From Cristatella mucedo (taxonomy: Eukaryota; Bryozoa; Phylactolaemata; Cristatellidae): DNA of 64,000 bases. The notes under the pieces were generated by a model. The model saw nothing but the letters and a program-made list of their open reading frames with translations, made no database searches and had not been told where the DNA came from. A program made the translations under genes and the position numbers. The DNA is taken from NCBI GenBank assembly GCA_009760855.2, contig WPIO01000162.1, forward strand, positions 250,001 to 314,000, read 5' to 3'. Below are positions 52,890-63,844 of the stretch, piece after piece (within the stretch, counting starts at the first letter, position 1; each line of letters begins with the position of its first letter).

Positions 52890-54200
52890 TTCAATCCAGA
52901 ATGGACCTATGAGTCATTCTTCTTCCAATGCTGCAACAAAGCCCAGCACTTATTATGCAAAGACACCAACGGCACTTTCAAGTCGTCGAATCTCAAGGGG
53001 CATTTCAATGTCAAGTACGAGTACCCGTACAGAAACGTCACCTTGGACAAGCAGAAGACTAGGGCGGCTGGCTTGCAGTCATGGTAGGATCAGCGATCGT
53101 CTCTCTTAAAGAAGCTTCCGAGGGTGCTGAGCTCATGCCTCCAACGAAGTGCCGTGGTTGATTTCGACAGAAATGCATCACTTCACTGATGGTGACTTGG
53201 TAATGGAATGAATACCTGCTGCTGCCGACTTCCTTTTTCCCGAGCATCACGACGCTTTCGAGGCTGGCTGTCTGCCGGTGCTTTGACTCGACGCTTAGAG
53301 GACTTAGCAAAAAAAACTTTGAGATGTTCGCCGTCGCCTTGGAAGAGAGCTGTGATATCAAGAACACTGCATATGTTTGTGCATAGTGTCACCCAAGCCC
53401 CGGAGGTAGTCGAGGAGTTTCTCAGCCTCGTCCCAATGAAGGGAATGACAACGGGTAGAGATCTCCTCAATTAGTGAGCTGTTATGGCACACTAGTTAAG
53501 TCGGTTGCTTTCACGACCTTGGTCTCGAGGTCGTGGGTTCGATTCCAGCAGTGGGTGATTCTTTATCGCCATGGCAAGCTGCAGTGACAGCCGTAAAGGC
53601 TCTTATGTTGCCATACGAAAAGAGGCTGTTTAATCAGCAAGGATTTATTTATAGGTCTCCCACCGGCTTTAAGTGGTCTTGACCACTCAAAGCTCGTTTC
53701 GGTAGCTACTGACTGTGCACCTGCCGTGGCTGGATCTATCAAAGGGTTTTCGCAGCTGCTGATCGACCACTGCTGCTCCTTGGGCTGTGCATAGGAGACA
53801 TGCAAGTAGCCTGCATCATTCACCAGGAAGCACTGTGTGTGCCAAAGCAGCAGGCATGAGAGGCGTTACGTCTGTTGTGGTTAAGCTAGTGAAGGCAGTG
53901 CTTGCTCGAACAACCACGGTATTTCTTCAAGCATATCTGTGAAGCTGCAGTGGCAGATTACGGCGATCTGCTTTAGAACACTGAGGGGAGCTGACTCAGT
54001 CCTGGCAACGTCGTCATGCCCATTTTCGCTCTCTGCCACGAGATTGTTTCCTTCGTCTGTCAGAGGGGCCTCAAAGGCTTTGGAATGTTCTCTGACAAGG
54101 TTTGGCTTTGCCAGTTCGGTTTTCTATCTGATGTCCACTTTCACCATAACGAACTTACCCCATTGCTATGTACGAGGTTGCACACTTTTTTTGACATTTA
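52890..54200 (+). pseudogene. hAT transposase relic (ZBED5/GTF2IRD2-like), interrupted by a SINE
   Basis: hAT transposases cut and paste DNA transposons. Pieces in order: BED zinc-finger region 52890-53084 (FNPEWTYESFFF, LLCKDTNGTFKSSNLKGHF; family FN-KWE--YFF, CL-C...NL-RH); RRLEDLAKK near 53300; FAVALEESCDIKNTA (family FSLALDESTD--DTA; first catalytic Asp is Glu); VEEFLSLVPMKGMTTGRDLL to 53470; after the SINE, LDHSKLVSVATDCAPAVAGS (second catalytic region), CIIHQEALC (53812-53838), VTSVVVKLVKAV and YGDLL...LSPGN (family YGDL-YHTEVRWLSRG), then WLCQFGFLSDVHFHHNEL. At least five frame changes and stops. Could be a dead transposon or a dead domesticated copy. Confidence 0.8.
53472..53655 (+). 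mobile_element. SINE family 2 (tRNA-derived), copy 2, inside the hAT relic
   Basis: The head GAGCTGTTATGGCACACTAG and B box GGTCGTGGGTTCGATTCC are tRNA-like. The body GCCATGGCAAGCTGCAGTGA, CAGCCGTAAAGGCTCT, AAAGAGGCTGTTTAATCAGC matches 11965-12125. hAT similarity stops at its left edge and resumes just after its right edge. It lacks the LINE-B-like tail of family 1. Confidence 0.8.
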
Positions 54201-54269
54201 CGTGGTTGTGAAACCAGCAGGGCGCAATTTAATAAGCAAACAAAACACTAGCTTGTGAAATGTATTCCG

Positions 54270-54815
54270 ATTAATCATGCAGTGGATTCGGTGGATGGAA
54301 TTGGATTGTGGTATTGGCCCGGGCAGTGCATTCGATTGCAGTGCAGTTTGCGAGAACGGCCTTGCCAATGATAGTGAATTTTTGTTATTGCAATGTTCGC
54401 AGATTGTTTTGGCATATGCGATTAAAAAAGAGCTTTTTGTTCTGCATTCTTTTGGTTGCATGGTGGAATGCAGTGGATTGTGGTGGATTGCAGTGGATTG
54501 CAGTATTGGCTTGGGCCACTGCAATATTTCAGCTGACTTCGTGCAAATGTGTAAGCGGAATCGCGAGATTTTTCTGGGTACATTGTAGATGTAAAGTAAT
54601 TTAATATTTCAAGCTTTTTGGAGCTGTTGACTGCCGATTGTGGTGGGTTTGATGGGAACTAGAATGGATTATGGATGGTTGTAGGGTACAGGTGGCCAGT
54701 GTCCAGGCTCATTTGCATAAGTGGGCATGTGCAAAGGTACAGGTAATTTGGTGGACGCATAAATTTGAATGTGTACTAACATATCATTGCAAAATTTGAG
54801 CTTGACAACGCTTAG
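54270..54815 (+). repeat. Repeat C, copy 2 (unnamed dispersed repeat)
   Basis: Colinear with 37900-38525. It includes a small internal repetition of TGGATTGYRG units (54465-54510). It starts about 70 bases after the hAT relic ends. Long frames in it (54277-54604) are not supported by the other copy. Confidence 0.65.
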
Positions 54816-55785
54816 GCGTGGTCGTTGTTAGCCTAATTAGAGGGGACTGCCGTGAATCGAGATAATTCGTCGAAACCCCCTCCTGCGACAGCTCATCCCA
54901 TTGCTCAGCTGGAGAACAAAGCCGACATTTGTCCAAACTGGAGCAGCCTGACCACAACTTAGCACCCCCGGGTCCCACCACATCCATCAGCTGTTCGACC
55001 ATGGAGTTAGAGGGCACTACTAGTCTGCTAGCACATACCGAGTGCCAGTGTGGCCAGTTATTTAGAATCGTGTTCTTACACAGAAATACAAACCGCATGC
55101 GGGAATGGCCAGGGAATTTCCCTGGCTCTTTAACCAGTGGGAGGCACTTCCTTGTTGCTACTGCCTGCTAAATGGGACTGAGAGGGTTATGCTGGATCGC
55201 CTTAAATTGTTTTCTGTGCATTGGAATTGTCAGCAGTAAGTAGTGAAGCTGTGTTATCTGTGCATTGAAATCGTTAACGGTAAGTACTGAAGCTGTATCA
55301 TGAGTCCTCTTGACGTGAGTCAGACATCGGGCTTGTGGCGATTTGCCGACCACTACCCTGGTATCACGGCCCCCGAGGTCTCTGCCCATCAACGGCTGCT
55401 TAACGACAGCTCCCCACCAAAAAATGCCCAGGGACAGCAGCTCAGTGACAGCTGCCCAGCGCCAGTGGTTCACCGACCCTCAGCCAACGACCACTGCCCA
55501 CCGACTTCAGCCCAACGACGGCTGCTTTCTAACTTTCAATGGTCTGGCATCACCAGCCAACCTTCCCCATAAGCTACTACATGTCTGATATTTCTTGATA
55601 GCTAGTTGAAAATTTGGTGTAACATCAATTTCAGCCGGTGATTCGGAGGTTTCGAACTGCCATGTATGAGTTCACTCGATTTCAGCATGTCGATTGACTG
55701 TTACTTTTCCCTAAAGATTATAAATTGTCCGATGTTGCTCGGTCGGTCACACGTTAGCTTCTACTGCGGGATAATAATAAATTTG
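54816..55785. other. Unassigned stretch
   Basis: The part 55290-55570 is GC-richer with loosely repeated units around CCAACGAC--CTGCCCACC, giving a Pro/Ser/Gln-rich open frame (55300-55572) without recognised function. Elsewhere nothing. Confidence 0.35.
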
Positions 55786-55789
55786 TTGA

Positions 55790-56155
55790 GATGCATCAAA
55801 TAACCTAATATATATTTATCCACTTTGCATACCCTGTAAAGGTAACCTGATGTTAAGGTTAGGGTAACATACAGTGTCAACATGGATAATCATATGGTTA
55901 ATGGTACCCTGTGCACTGTAAGCATGCTTAAGCACACAAAGTACCCAGCACATGCTCTAAGAAACAGGTGCATTTAGGTTCTTTTTAGAAGTCAAAGTAC
56001 GGGGATTTCCCGATGTCATTTGGGAGTGAGTGCCGATACTAGGGAAGTGTGATATACAGGCACGGTCTGCACTGGACTCAGGGGTGTGTTCGAGAAAAAG
56101 CTAAATTATTTGAATCCTAGCAGCAGTGTTATGATGCTTAGCCTGGCGGTGTTGT
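55790..56155 (-). mobile_element. LINE-B 3' fragment (old)
   Basis: Diverged 3' UTR and last coding blocks; plus-strand words TTAGGGTAACATACAGTGTC, GGTGCATTTAGGTTCTTTTT, CACGGTCTGCACTGGACTCA match the LINE-B order. Confidence 0.65.
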
Positions 56156-56157
56156 TA

Positions 56158-56216
56158 AGAATAATGCATTACTTATAGTGTCCTCCGAGAACTCGATCTC
56201 TTTCTAGGCACTTATT
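56158..56216 (-). mobile_element. LINE-B tail tip
   Basis: TATAGTGTCCTCCGAGAACT and CGATCTCTTTCTAGGCAC form a second tail right beside the previous fragment. Confidence 0.6.
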
Positions 56217-56449
56217 TTGGTTTTCCTTGACCAATATCTGGTACTCTGAGTTCGCCATAGGAAACCTAAAAACTGATTGGTACCTGACCTGTCCTTGGAT
56301 TGTCATGTCGGCAAATATATTTAGATCGCCCAATTCAGCAGCTTCATTTTATTTTTGCCATTCAGCATTCTCAACTTACAGCTTCTAAGTAATGTCGGAA
56401 ATATTGGCATCAGATTGCAAAATGTCAGTAGATTCTGTTTCTGAAAGCA

Positions 56450-56640
56450 CTGCGGCTGCTCTCACTCTCACTCTGGTACTCTGTCTCCCTCCTTCCTGCT
56501 CTCTCCCTCTCTCTGTCTCTCTGTATCTCCATCTCTCTGTGTTTCTCTGACTCTCTGTCTCCATGTCTCTCTCTCTCTCTCCATATCTCACACTCACTCT
56601 GTCTGCCTGCCTCTCTCTCTCCCTCTCTCTACCTCTAAGT
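56450..56640. repeat. CT-rich simple-sequence tract
   Basis: About 190 bases dominated by CTCT, CTGTCT and CTCCCT words. Open frames through it (Ser/Leu or Arg/Glu repeats) are composition artefacts. Confidence 0.9.
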
Positions 56641-58429
56641 ACACCATACAATTGGATTGAACTCACACTAGCTTCTATTATTCTCCTAGACCTACTGCAG
56701 TTAAGCTATCCTACAAAGTTGATCAACTCAAGTATAGAACTAATCATGCACTTAAATTAGATTTAACACTGGTTCTTAGGTGGCCGATGTGTAGCAGACT
56801 ACTTTCCCGATGTACCAATTTTAGCATGGGCATACCAAATTTGAGCTGTTAGGCACTCCTTTCGTTTGACAGAGAAACTCCTCACCAGATCGATGCATCT
56901 ATTCTGGTAGAAGTCAACTTCAATTCTCAGCATTTGATCACAATTAAAATTTATGTACATATGTATGTATAATTACAATATGCATCTAGTACACCACCAC
57001 AGCTAAGAATGATTACCCTTTGTCCCAATTTCGACGTCAAATGTTACAAATATTGCAATGATCCCTGTATAAAAGTCCCGATGAACAGGCTCAGTGCTTG
57101 TCAGGCCGGCTTTCATTAAAAATGCTCAGTGAATATCGGTTTTCCTGGTGACAATAAGCAGGTTAGCAATGATGGGTCAGCAATGCTACCACAATATTGG
57201 TTTTGATGCCGATAGTAGGCGTTATCTTCCTTTATTGATTATTTGCAATAACATGTAGCTAATATATGGCAAATATTATCATTGATTATATATGAGCCAT
57301 ATAATGAATGTATAGGCAATCATACTAGCGTCCGAATTACCACCAATAGGAGCAAGGTTTAGCCGTGGTGTAAAATAACTAGTAAGTTGGGTTTAGTCAT
57401 TGAACCACCTCTCCATGGCCGCCGACGCGACTGTCTTATGAAAGTCAATGTTTGCTAAATTAGGATCCTAGCTAAGACTCTCGGAAACTACACTACATTG
57501 TATTGACTAAGCAAAACTAAAGCTTGGAAGCACATTCTCAAATGGGCGCTGGTTAGATTCTTCGGTTTGTGTATTTCTGACAAGCATCTCTGTCTGTAAC
57601 TAATTAAAGTCAAAAAGACTGAGTAGAGGTTAAAGAGAAGATTTTTCTCAATCTCACTAAATGTACCAAGCTCTCCAACTCTCTATACTCTGTGATACAT
57701 CTTAACTGGGGACATTTTTAAAGGGTTAAACGACACCGGAAAGGTCTTACATGTTTTCTAAACTGGTTCTGAGTAAACGTGTTCTTAATAAACGGGTTCT
57801 AAATAAGCACAACAATACCCGCATTATTTTGTACCTTTTGATTTATTCTATGCAGACGTGTCTTTGGAGTAGCTGCTGGAAACAGTATTTTAATGCCTCA
57901 ATTGAAAAAGTGCTTTGGTTTCTTCAGATGTTTCAATATTATTATTATATTTATCAAAACATCGTCAGAGCATAATCATCATCTAAGCGAAAGCAAGATT
58001 AAAATAGTTTGCTAGTGTCTATGGCACAAACCAAACACTTCAATGTATCCTTGCCGACTGGCCCAACAGTTCAATTTTTAAGCTTTTGTATTCTTACATT
58101 CTGGTGTCTGTCACTAACGACCTTGGTATCGCCGGTGCAATGCACATGGTAATAGTGGACATCCGGAAGTTATGTGTTGTTACATTAGATTTCCATGTCC
58201 TTCCCAGCAGACTACTGAGGTACCACGACGAACGCATGACTAGACGTGTCACTCTCTGTAGATATTTTTAAACAGGCTTGTCGCTCTGTTTAGATTTTGT
58301 TACTTGCATACGAATTACATTTATATTAACAAGAGTCATAATGCAATTGGCAGGGTGGCTTAAGAAGAAACAGATTTATCAATATGTTACGTTGTCAACC
58401 GAGGCGTCGTGCTTTAATGTAATGTGTAC
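56641..58429. other. Mostly unassigned stretch
   Basis: AT-rich. Around 57585-57640, CATCTCTGTCTGTAACTAAT and TAAAGTCAAAAAGACT resemble a decayed minus-strand LINE-A 3' end. Other open frames (57751-57975, 58086-58271) have no motif. Confidence 0.35.
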
Positions 58430-59830
58430 GTATTTCCGTATTTAATTACACAAAACATATAGACTATGAAGGTGTAACTTAGGAGAGTTTTGTGTAGCTC
58501 ACTCTCAGCCTAAGCAGCTTTCGGCACGCATTCGGTAGCTAACGGAGTTCCTCTAATGGAACAAAGAGATAGTGGGAAGCTAGGAGAGTCAGGAGAGCAG
58601 TTGTGGGAGTAAGTAGCCTGGAAGTACCAGCTCAGGACCTCTGAAAAGGATGAGCCATCATAGTCGGCTGCTGGAGAGTAGTTTTCATTTCGTAAGAAGC
58701 GAGTTCCACAGTCTAGGACCTGCAGAGATAAAGCTCCTGTCGCCAACGGTCTTGAAGTAGAGGAATGAAATAGCTAATTTACTGTCCACAAAGGGTCTGA
58801 GGGCAAGAAGAAGCTGAAACTGGTGCAGCTGTGCAGCTAGGTACGAAGGAGCCAAGCCGTGGTGGGCCACAAGGGTCAGGATGAGAACTTTGCCTTGCAT
58901 CCGTTTTTTGTGTTGCATTTATCCTAGCTATTTTACTAATCGAGTCACGCTCGAACCTCTGAGACCTAAAGGCTAGCCTTGCAGACATATTCATAATCAG
59001 CTGTATTGGCCTAATTGCTTACTTTGGTAGCCCAGCTAAAAGGGAGTTACAATCATCAAGCCGTGACAGAACTAAGCAGCTAGGTAAATATTTTTCAAGC
59101 CACTGTGTAAGACAGCTCCTTATCTTGGATAGGGATCGGACATGAGGGCTAGCTGTAGAAGCAGTCTTCTGAATGAAGCTTAGAAAATTGAGGCAGCTGT
59201 TGAAAACGAAACCTAAATTTTGAGCACGTGGTGTTGGTCGCACGACAGTCTCGCCTAATAGAAGAGCAAAGCCTTTTAATCCAGCCACAAGCTTAGGGTT
59301 TCCGATGAGAAACAACCCAGGTTTACCGTCATTCAGTTTGAAGAAGTTTTCTGACATCAAGGATCGAAGTTCGGCAAGTCAAGCTTGCAGGCTCAAAGTT
59401 GGTGCAGTAGGTTCGGATGGTTTGAATGACAAATACAGCTAAGTATCGTCAGCATACAAGTGATAAAGTATTCCATGGACCTTGATCACTTTTCCCAGAG
59501 GTTGTGTATATATGAAGAACAGCCACAACGGACCCTTGAGGGATTCCAAAGGTGACCTTTCTCGTGTGTGAGACCCGACCCCCACATGATGCTGAATGAA
59601 CGCGATCACAGAAGTACCATTTAAACCAAGCCAGTGCCGCGTCTGTAAGACTGACCATTGTTCTCAATTGCTCAAGTAGAACATCGTGATCAATGGTGTC
59701 AAAGGCAGCTCACATATCTAGCAGAGCTAGGTTAGTGACATTCCCGTCATTATTGCCACGTAGAAGGCCATTTTTAGCAAGGATGAGAGCAGTTTTGATT
59801 CCAATGCTTCAGTGTTGCACTAGAGAAGAC
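58430..59830 (-). mobile_element. LINE-A, 5'-truncated, diverged
   Basis: From a decayed tail (TAATGTAATGTG) through the 3' UTR, C-terminus (VGDRSFISAGPRLWNSL), frame 59360-59019 (FFKLNDGKPGLFLIGNPKLV, SRLDDCNSLLAGLPK) and frame 59667-59449 (TDAALAWFKWYFCDRV, GIPQGSV). Further decayed RT runs to about 59830 (HSTETAL region). Many indels, including in the catalytic region. Confidence 0.8.
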
Positions 59831-60141
59831 ATTTGGTGCAGCTGATTTATAGGACTGCTTATGTTAACCAGTTCTGAATCCTGCACGATTAAGGAAGTCC
59901 CTTGATCTAGTAAAAACATCAAGTCCACGCGGGAACGAGAAAGGTTATTGCCTCAATTCCGTGTTCATCAGGCTGATAAATTATACAAATTTAGTAATGC
60001 AATGTGGATTGTAAAGTGCTGAGGCGAATTGAAGCTGTAAGATCCCATTAAGAGTCTGATGATAGTACCAACTGTTACCTGTTATAGAGCTTGTGGTTCA
60101 TAAATTCCTATTTCATTCCATCTTGGCTTTTATTGTTTCAG
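59831..60141. other. Unassigned; presumed intron before the Ig-like exon
   Basis: No repeat match. The last bases TTCCATCTTGGCTTTTATTG then TTTCAG form a strong pyrimidine-rich 3' splice site. Confidence 0.35.
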
Positions 60142-60495
60142 GAGTAGTAAACCTCGAGATAACTCCCAATCCCGTGTACAGTGGCAGCCCAATTGATTTC
60201 ACATGTATCGCGGTCATTAACTCTACCTTTATCATGAGCATCATGATTTCTGGCGGCACAGGAAGAAATAAATGTCGCTGTATCACGAGAAGCCAATTAT
60301 TATTCGGTTCAAGAAAAGGATTTTTCGGTCAAGTAAAGGGCTGTAAACGTACGCAAAATTCGACAGTAATGACGATCAGTTCACCAATAAATGCGAATCT
60401 TTCCATTGAGCTCATCTATATGTGCAGTGTTTTGTATACTGGAGAATCGACCACCGAGTCATTTACCAGTGTCCCCATATTGTTGCAAGTATTGG
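60142..60495 (+). CDS. Immunoglobulin-like domain exon (partial gene)
   Basis: An open segment of 354 bases lies between a strong acceptor (TTTTATTGTTTCAG, ending 60141) and a donor GTACGT (60496). It begins and ends in phase 1, the classic symmetric phase of Ig-domain exons. The translation starts LEITPNPVYSGSPIDFTC and contains LSIELIYMCSV and ends PILLQVLG. The two Cys are 73 residues apart, as in V-set folds; the edges match the A' and G strands. The usual core Trp after the first Cys is absent and three extra Cys lie between. N-glycosylation sites NST (twice) and NLS suggest an extracellular protein. No ATG in frame upstream, so this is an internal exon. The rest of the gene was not found. 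Confidence 0.6.
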
Positions 60496-62502
60496 GTACG
60501 TTTTCATTGTTGCAAAGTTTTTGAATTGATAGCTTGGATCCGTTCACCTGCCTTCCACCTCAAATCGTTAGGTATCGCAGTGACACGTATTTACAGGGCT
60601 ATTTTAGGACTGACATTCAATATTTCATGGTAATGCTCAACTGCTTCGTGAAGGGCACATACATTTGTAAATTTGCTTGCTGATATTGAGTTCTAACTCA
60701 CTGCAGACATATCTAAAATGAAATCCACACCTCGTTAGCTGGCCCATTCGTACTACAGCTTACAGAACAGGCAGTACCAGTACTTTGGTCTAGCTCTGTT
60801 TGCACCCTCCACCCCTCTGCAAAACCGATTGATCTTGAACCGCATGTCGCTGGTAGAGTTCGACTGCCTCACCTGCAGACCTTAACCACTGCAACACATA
60901 GAGGATCCACTTAAGTGAGCCTAACAATAAGTCGAATCACGTGACCCTCGGCATCGATTGCTACAGACTGAATGCCTCTTCAGCTGCCTATTCGAAAGCT
61001 ATCGCATCTATTCTTATCCTACCGTGGCAACACCGACCTGATTACTGCAAGCTCGTCTATTATGTATACTCTTCTTAATTGAGTGCAACGGTTACGGCTC
61101 TGTGCTAAATATTTCTCTAACATAAATAAAAGTATACCCTTATATAGCATGTCTGTGGGGCTTTGTTGTCTCCACTTGCGCTCATCCCTGTACGATCACT
61201 TCAGGGGTTCTGCTATGAAGTTCACTGAGTGATTTGCTGAATTTATTGGAGCAGCGACTGTGCTATTGTACTCGTTCGATGAAGGTCGCCAAGGTTGGAC
61301 ATATGAGAGGTCTACACTGGTAAAATGGCTTAGGCCTCTAACAAGAAGGAATAACCTCAGTCTGTCACTCCTATGAATACTCCATCAGCTAAACACTGAC
61401 TATTTCTGCTTATTTCAGCTATTCACATGTTCAAGCAGCGGTCGGCCACAATTCTTGATGCTGATTATGTGCATTACTGCTCGGTTTTATATTTCTAGAA
61501 ATTAGCGTGATGGAGCATTCTTAATCGCTTGGTAAGTTGGATCAAGCAAGCATATTAGCATTAATGCTAGCTCTAATTAACCAGCTATAAATTCAACCGC
61601 AAGTCTCTCGAGGGGGCTACTCGGCCATATCGGTTAGACTTCCATCATGGTGCTGTCGGAGCCTTGTGGATCAGCAGAGATCCGTGGCTTCACAACAATA
61701 GCCAGGCATCATAGGGGCCGTTGGTAATTATTGCAGCTGTTTCACCTTATCCTAGAAGCAAATTATCACAAGTATTGATCACCGGAAGTCGAGAAAAGCC
61801 CCCCAAACTTGTCAAAAGTAGCATGCCAACTTCGAAAACTCGCACTTTGCGACTTTGGCACTGTGTCGGCTTTATTGGCATAAATACATTTTTTGTACTC
61901 GCGTCATTGAAAATTTTGCTAGAACTGTGTGGCAAAATGTTATGACCTGAGGCTATAGAACTTCACCTTTATAAACAATGCCTGATCTATAGGTCCGACT
62001 GTAGGATCCGCGTATTTTCATTGAATTGGATCGGATTGCCGAAGGTCTAATAAGTGAGGCCTCTGTCATCAAACGACCCAGACATTAACACCGGCTTCTC
62101 TGCTGACAGCATACTGCCAGTGGAGTGCCAAATAAAATTTAAATTATTTTCATGCGTCAGGTAAAAATTGGTATACCAGACAATCAATTCTGAAATCTGT
62201 GTTTTTCCTATCAATCTTTCAATAAAGCCTTTGCTGATCAAGACTTTTAAGAAATAAGTCGACATCCTTTGCTACAAGATTTTAGGATTTCAACGTTTGA
62301 CGCTCGAATTGTCTATTTAGAGCTTCTCAAGTGCTGCATGGTACTACTTCTCACATACCAGCACTTGCTGCAGTAAAAGCACTGGTTCTTAGGCTATGGT
62401 CAAGGTGCTCACAACTCGCGAAACAGGTTCAGGTTTTATTACTGCTGCGAGAAATGTTTAGTCAGCTACTGCAAGTGGCTGTGAAAGCCTATAAATACAT
62501 TT
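60496..62502. other. Unassigned stretch
   Basis: Two kilobases without a recognised repeat or a second Ig-like exon. Overlapping frames at 61721-61945 show no motif. If the Ig exon is real, this would be its downstream intron. Confidence 0.35.
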
Positions 62503-62650
62503 TGCTACCATTGGTATAGAGCCCTTAGAGAACTCGATCTCTTTCTAGGCACTTTACAGTTGATGCAAGGGAAGCACGATCAAATGGCTAGCAGTAGCAC
62601 GCTCATTAAGCAACAAAAATAATATAGTCATTTGCACATTTATGTAAAGT
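62503..62650 (-). mobile_element. LINE-B tail
   Basis: TATAGAGCCCTTAGAGAACT, CGATCTCTTTCTAGGCACTT and TTGATGCAAGGGAAGCACGA read as the minus-strand LINE-B tail and proximal 3' UTR. Confidence 0.7.
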
Positions 62651-62654
62651 AACT

Positions 62655-63450
62655 TTTCTACATTGAAAGATGAGTAAACTAACTTCCTAGTCATGAGAAA
62701 ACACAGTGTGGCTGAGAAATTTAAACTTTAACAATCTAATTCGGTCTACCATCATGTCTCCTGTTGAACCAGCTCGAAATATAGGCGTATTGTTATCAAG
62801 TGGTCTTCTACTAAACGACCGCTTGAGCTATACAGTCCAGCCTACGTACTTTCAATTACACGAGACCGGTGAAAGTCAGACTTGTTTTGAATGGAATATC
62901 TTATCTAAAGTAGTTGATGCATTCGTGACATCTAGTCTCGACTTCTGTAAATCTCTGCTTTCTGGCATACCGTCCTGTGTAGTGAGGCCCTTACAGTGCA
63001 TGCAAAAATCCGCTGCTTGGCTTATATATGCTTTATCTGTTGCAAGCGTTACACTCTCAGCATCTCACCCACCTGCACAGGTTCCCTGGTAAGCGGAGCA
63101 TTCACTACAATATCTATCACTCACTTCTAAGTTCCTTCATTTTTTGGCTGCAGCTTACTTACCAAATCTAGTCCTAGCCGTTCAAAGCACAGTACAACCT
63201 GCTTTTTGAAATAAAATCGTTTACTTAGACCTCGAGCGAATCTCAAATCCTTTGGATTTCATACCATTAGTTCTTATGCTCTCAATTCCATAAAATAATC
63301 GACGAGAGATATCAGGAAATTAAACCGATTTACAAAAAAAAAACAAATCAAATGCATCTAGTTATCACAGAGTTAAGTGGTTACATGTGATTATACGCTT
63401 AGGTGCTTAGGAGTGCTAACACCGTGCATGCCGCCAAACACCCTTTCATT
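62655..63450 (+). mobile_element. LINE-B, 5'-truncated, degraded
   Basis: The plus frame 62706-63092 shows SPVEPARNIGVLLSSGLLLN, VDAFVTSSLDFCKSLLSGIP, matching SPVESAQNLGVMF and VHAFVTCRLNFCNSLLAGLP. It continues to a decayed 3' UTR with ACACCGTGCATGCCGCCAAA. It lies tail to head with the minus-strand LINE-B on its left. Confidence 0.75.
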
Positions 63451-63844
63451 TTAGCGATTTGACCCTGTGCAGGGTCAGCAGCTGTTATCACTCCATCATA
63501 GTAGATCAAATGCATTCCTACATATTTATGCAGTTGCTAAGATTGGTGAACTATGTATACACACAAGAAAAGCACCCCAGTGCCACTGCGATGGCCGGAA
63601 CCACCATCTCAGACGTCGCTTGTTGGGCAGGAACTGTGAGCTGAGTACAGGCTCGTTTGGGATGCCTAGCATCGTCTCGAACCATTCAGCACACGCTCCC
63701 CCCACATGCTTCTCTGTGAATCTCTCTAACTTAGTGGTCCTCAGATATATGAAAACTCTCTTGGTTCGACTTAACCCTTGCCTTTTGAATCGTCATTCAA
63801 TTTTCAATACATATCTAGTAATACAATACCTTATTCCTTAAAAC
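63451..63844. other. Unassigned stretch
   Basis: A 124-codon plus frame (63467-63841) has no recognised motif. It does not match the upstream flank of the other LINE-B that starts at the same point (8485), so it is probably flank. Confidence 0.3.

Noticed and set aside
53472-53655. A functional tRNA gene
   Set aside because: The A and B boxes are present but the acceptor and anticodon stems do not fold convincingly, and the body recurs at 11965-12125, so it is a SINE. The same applies to the family 1 heads.
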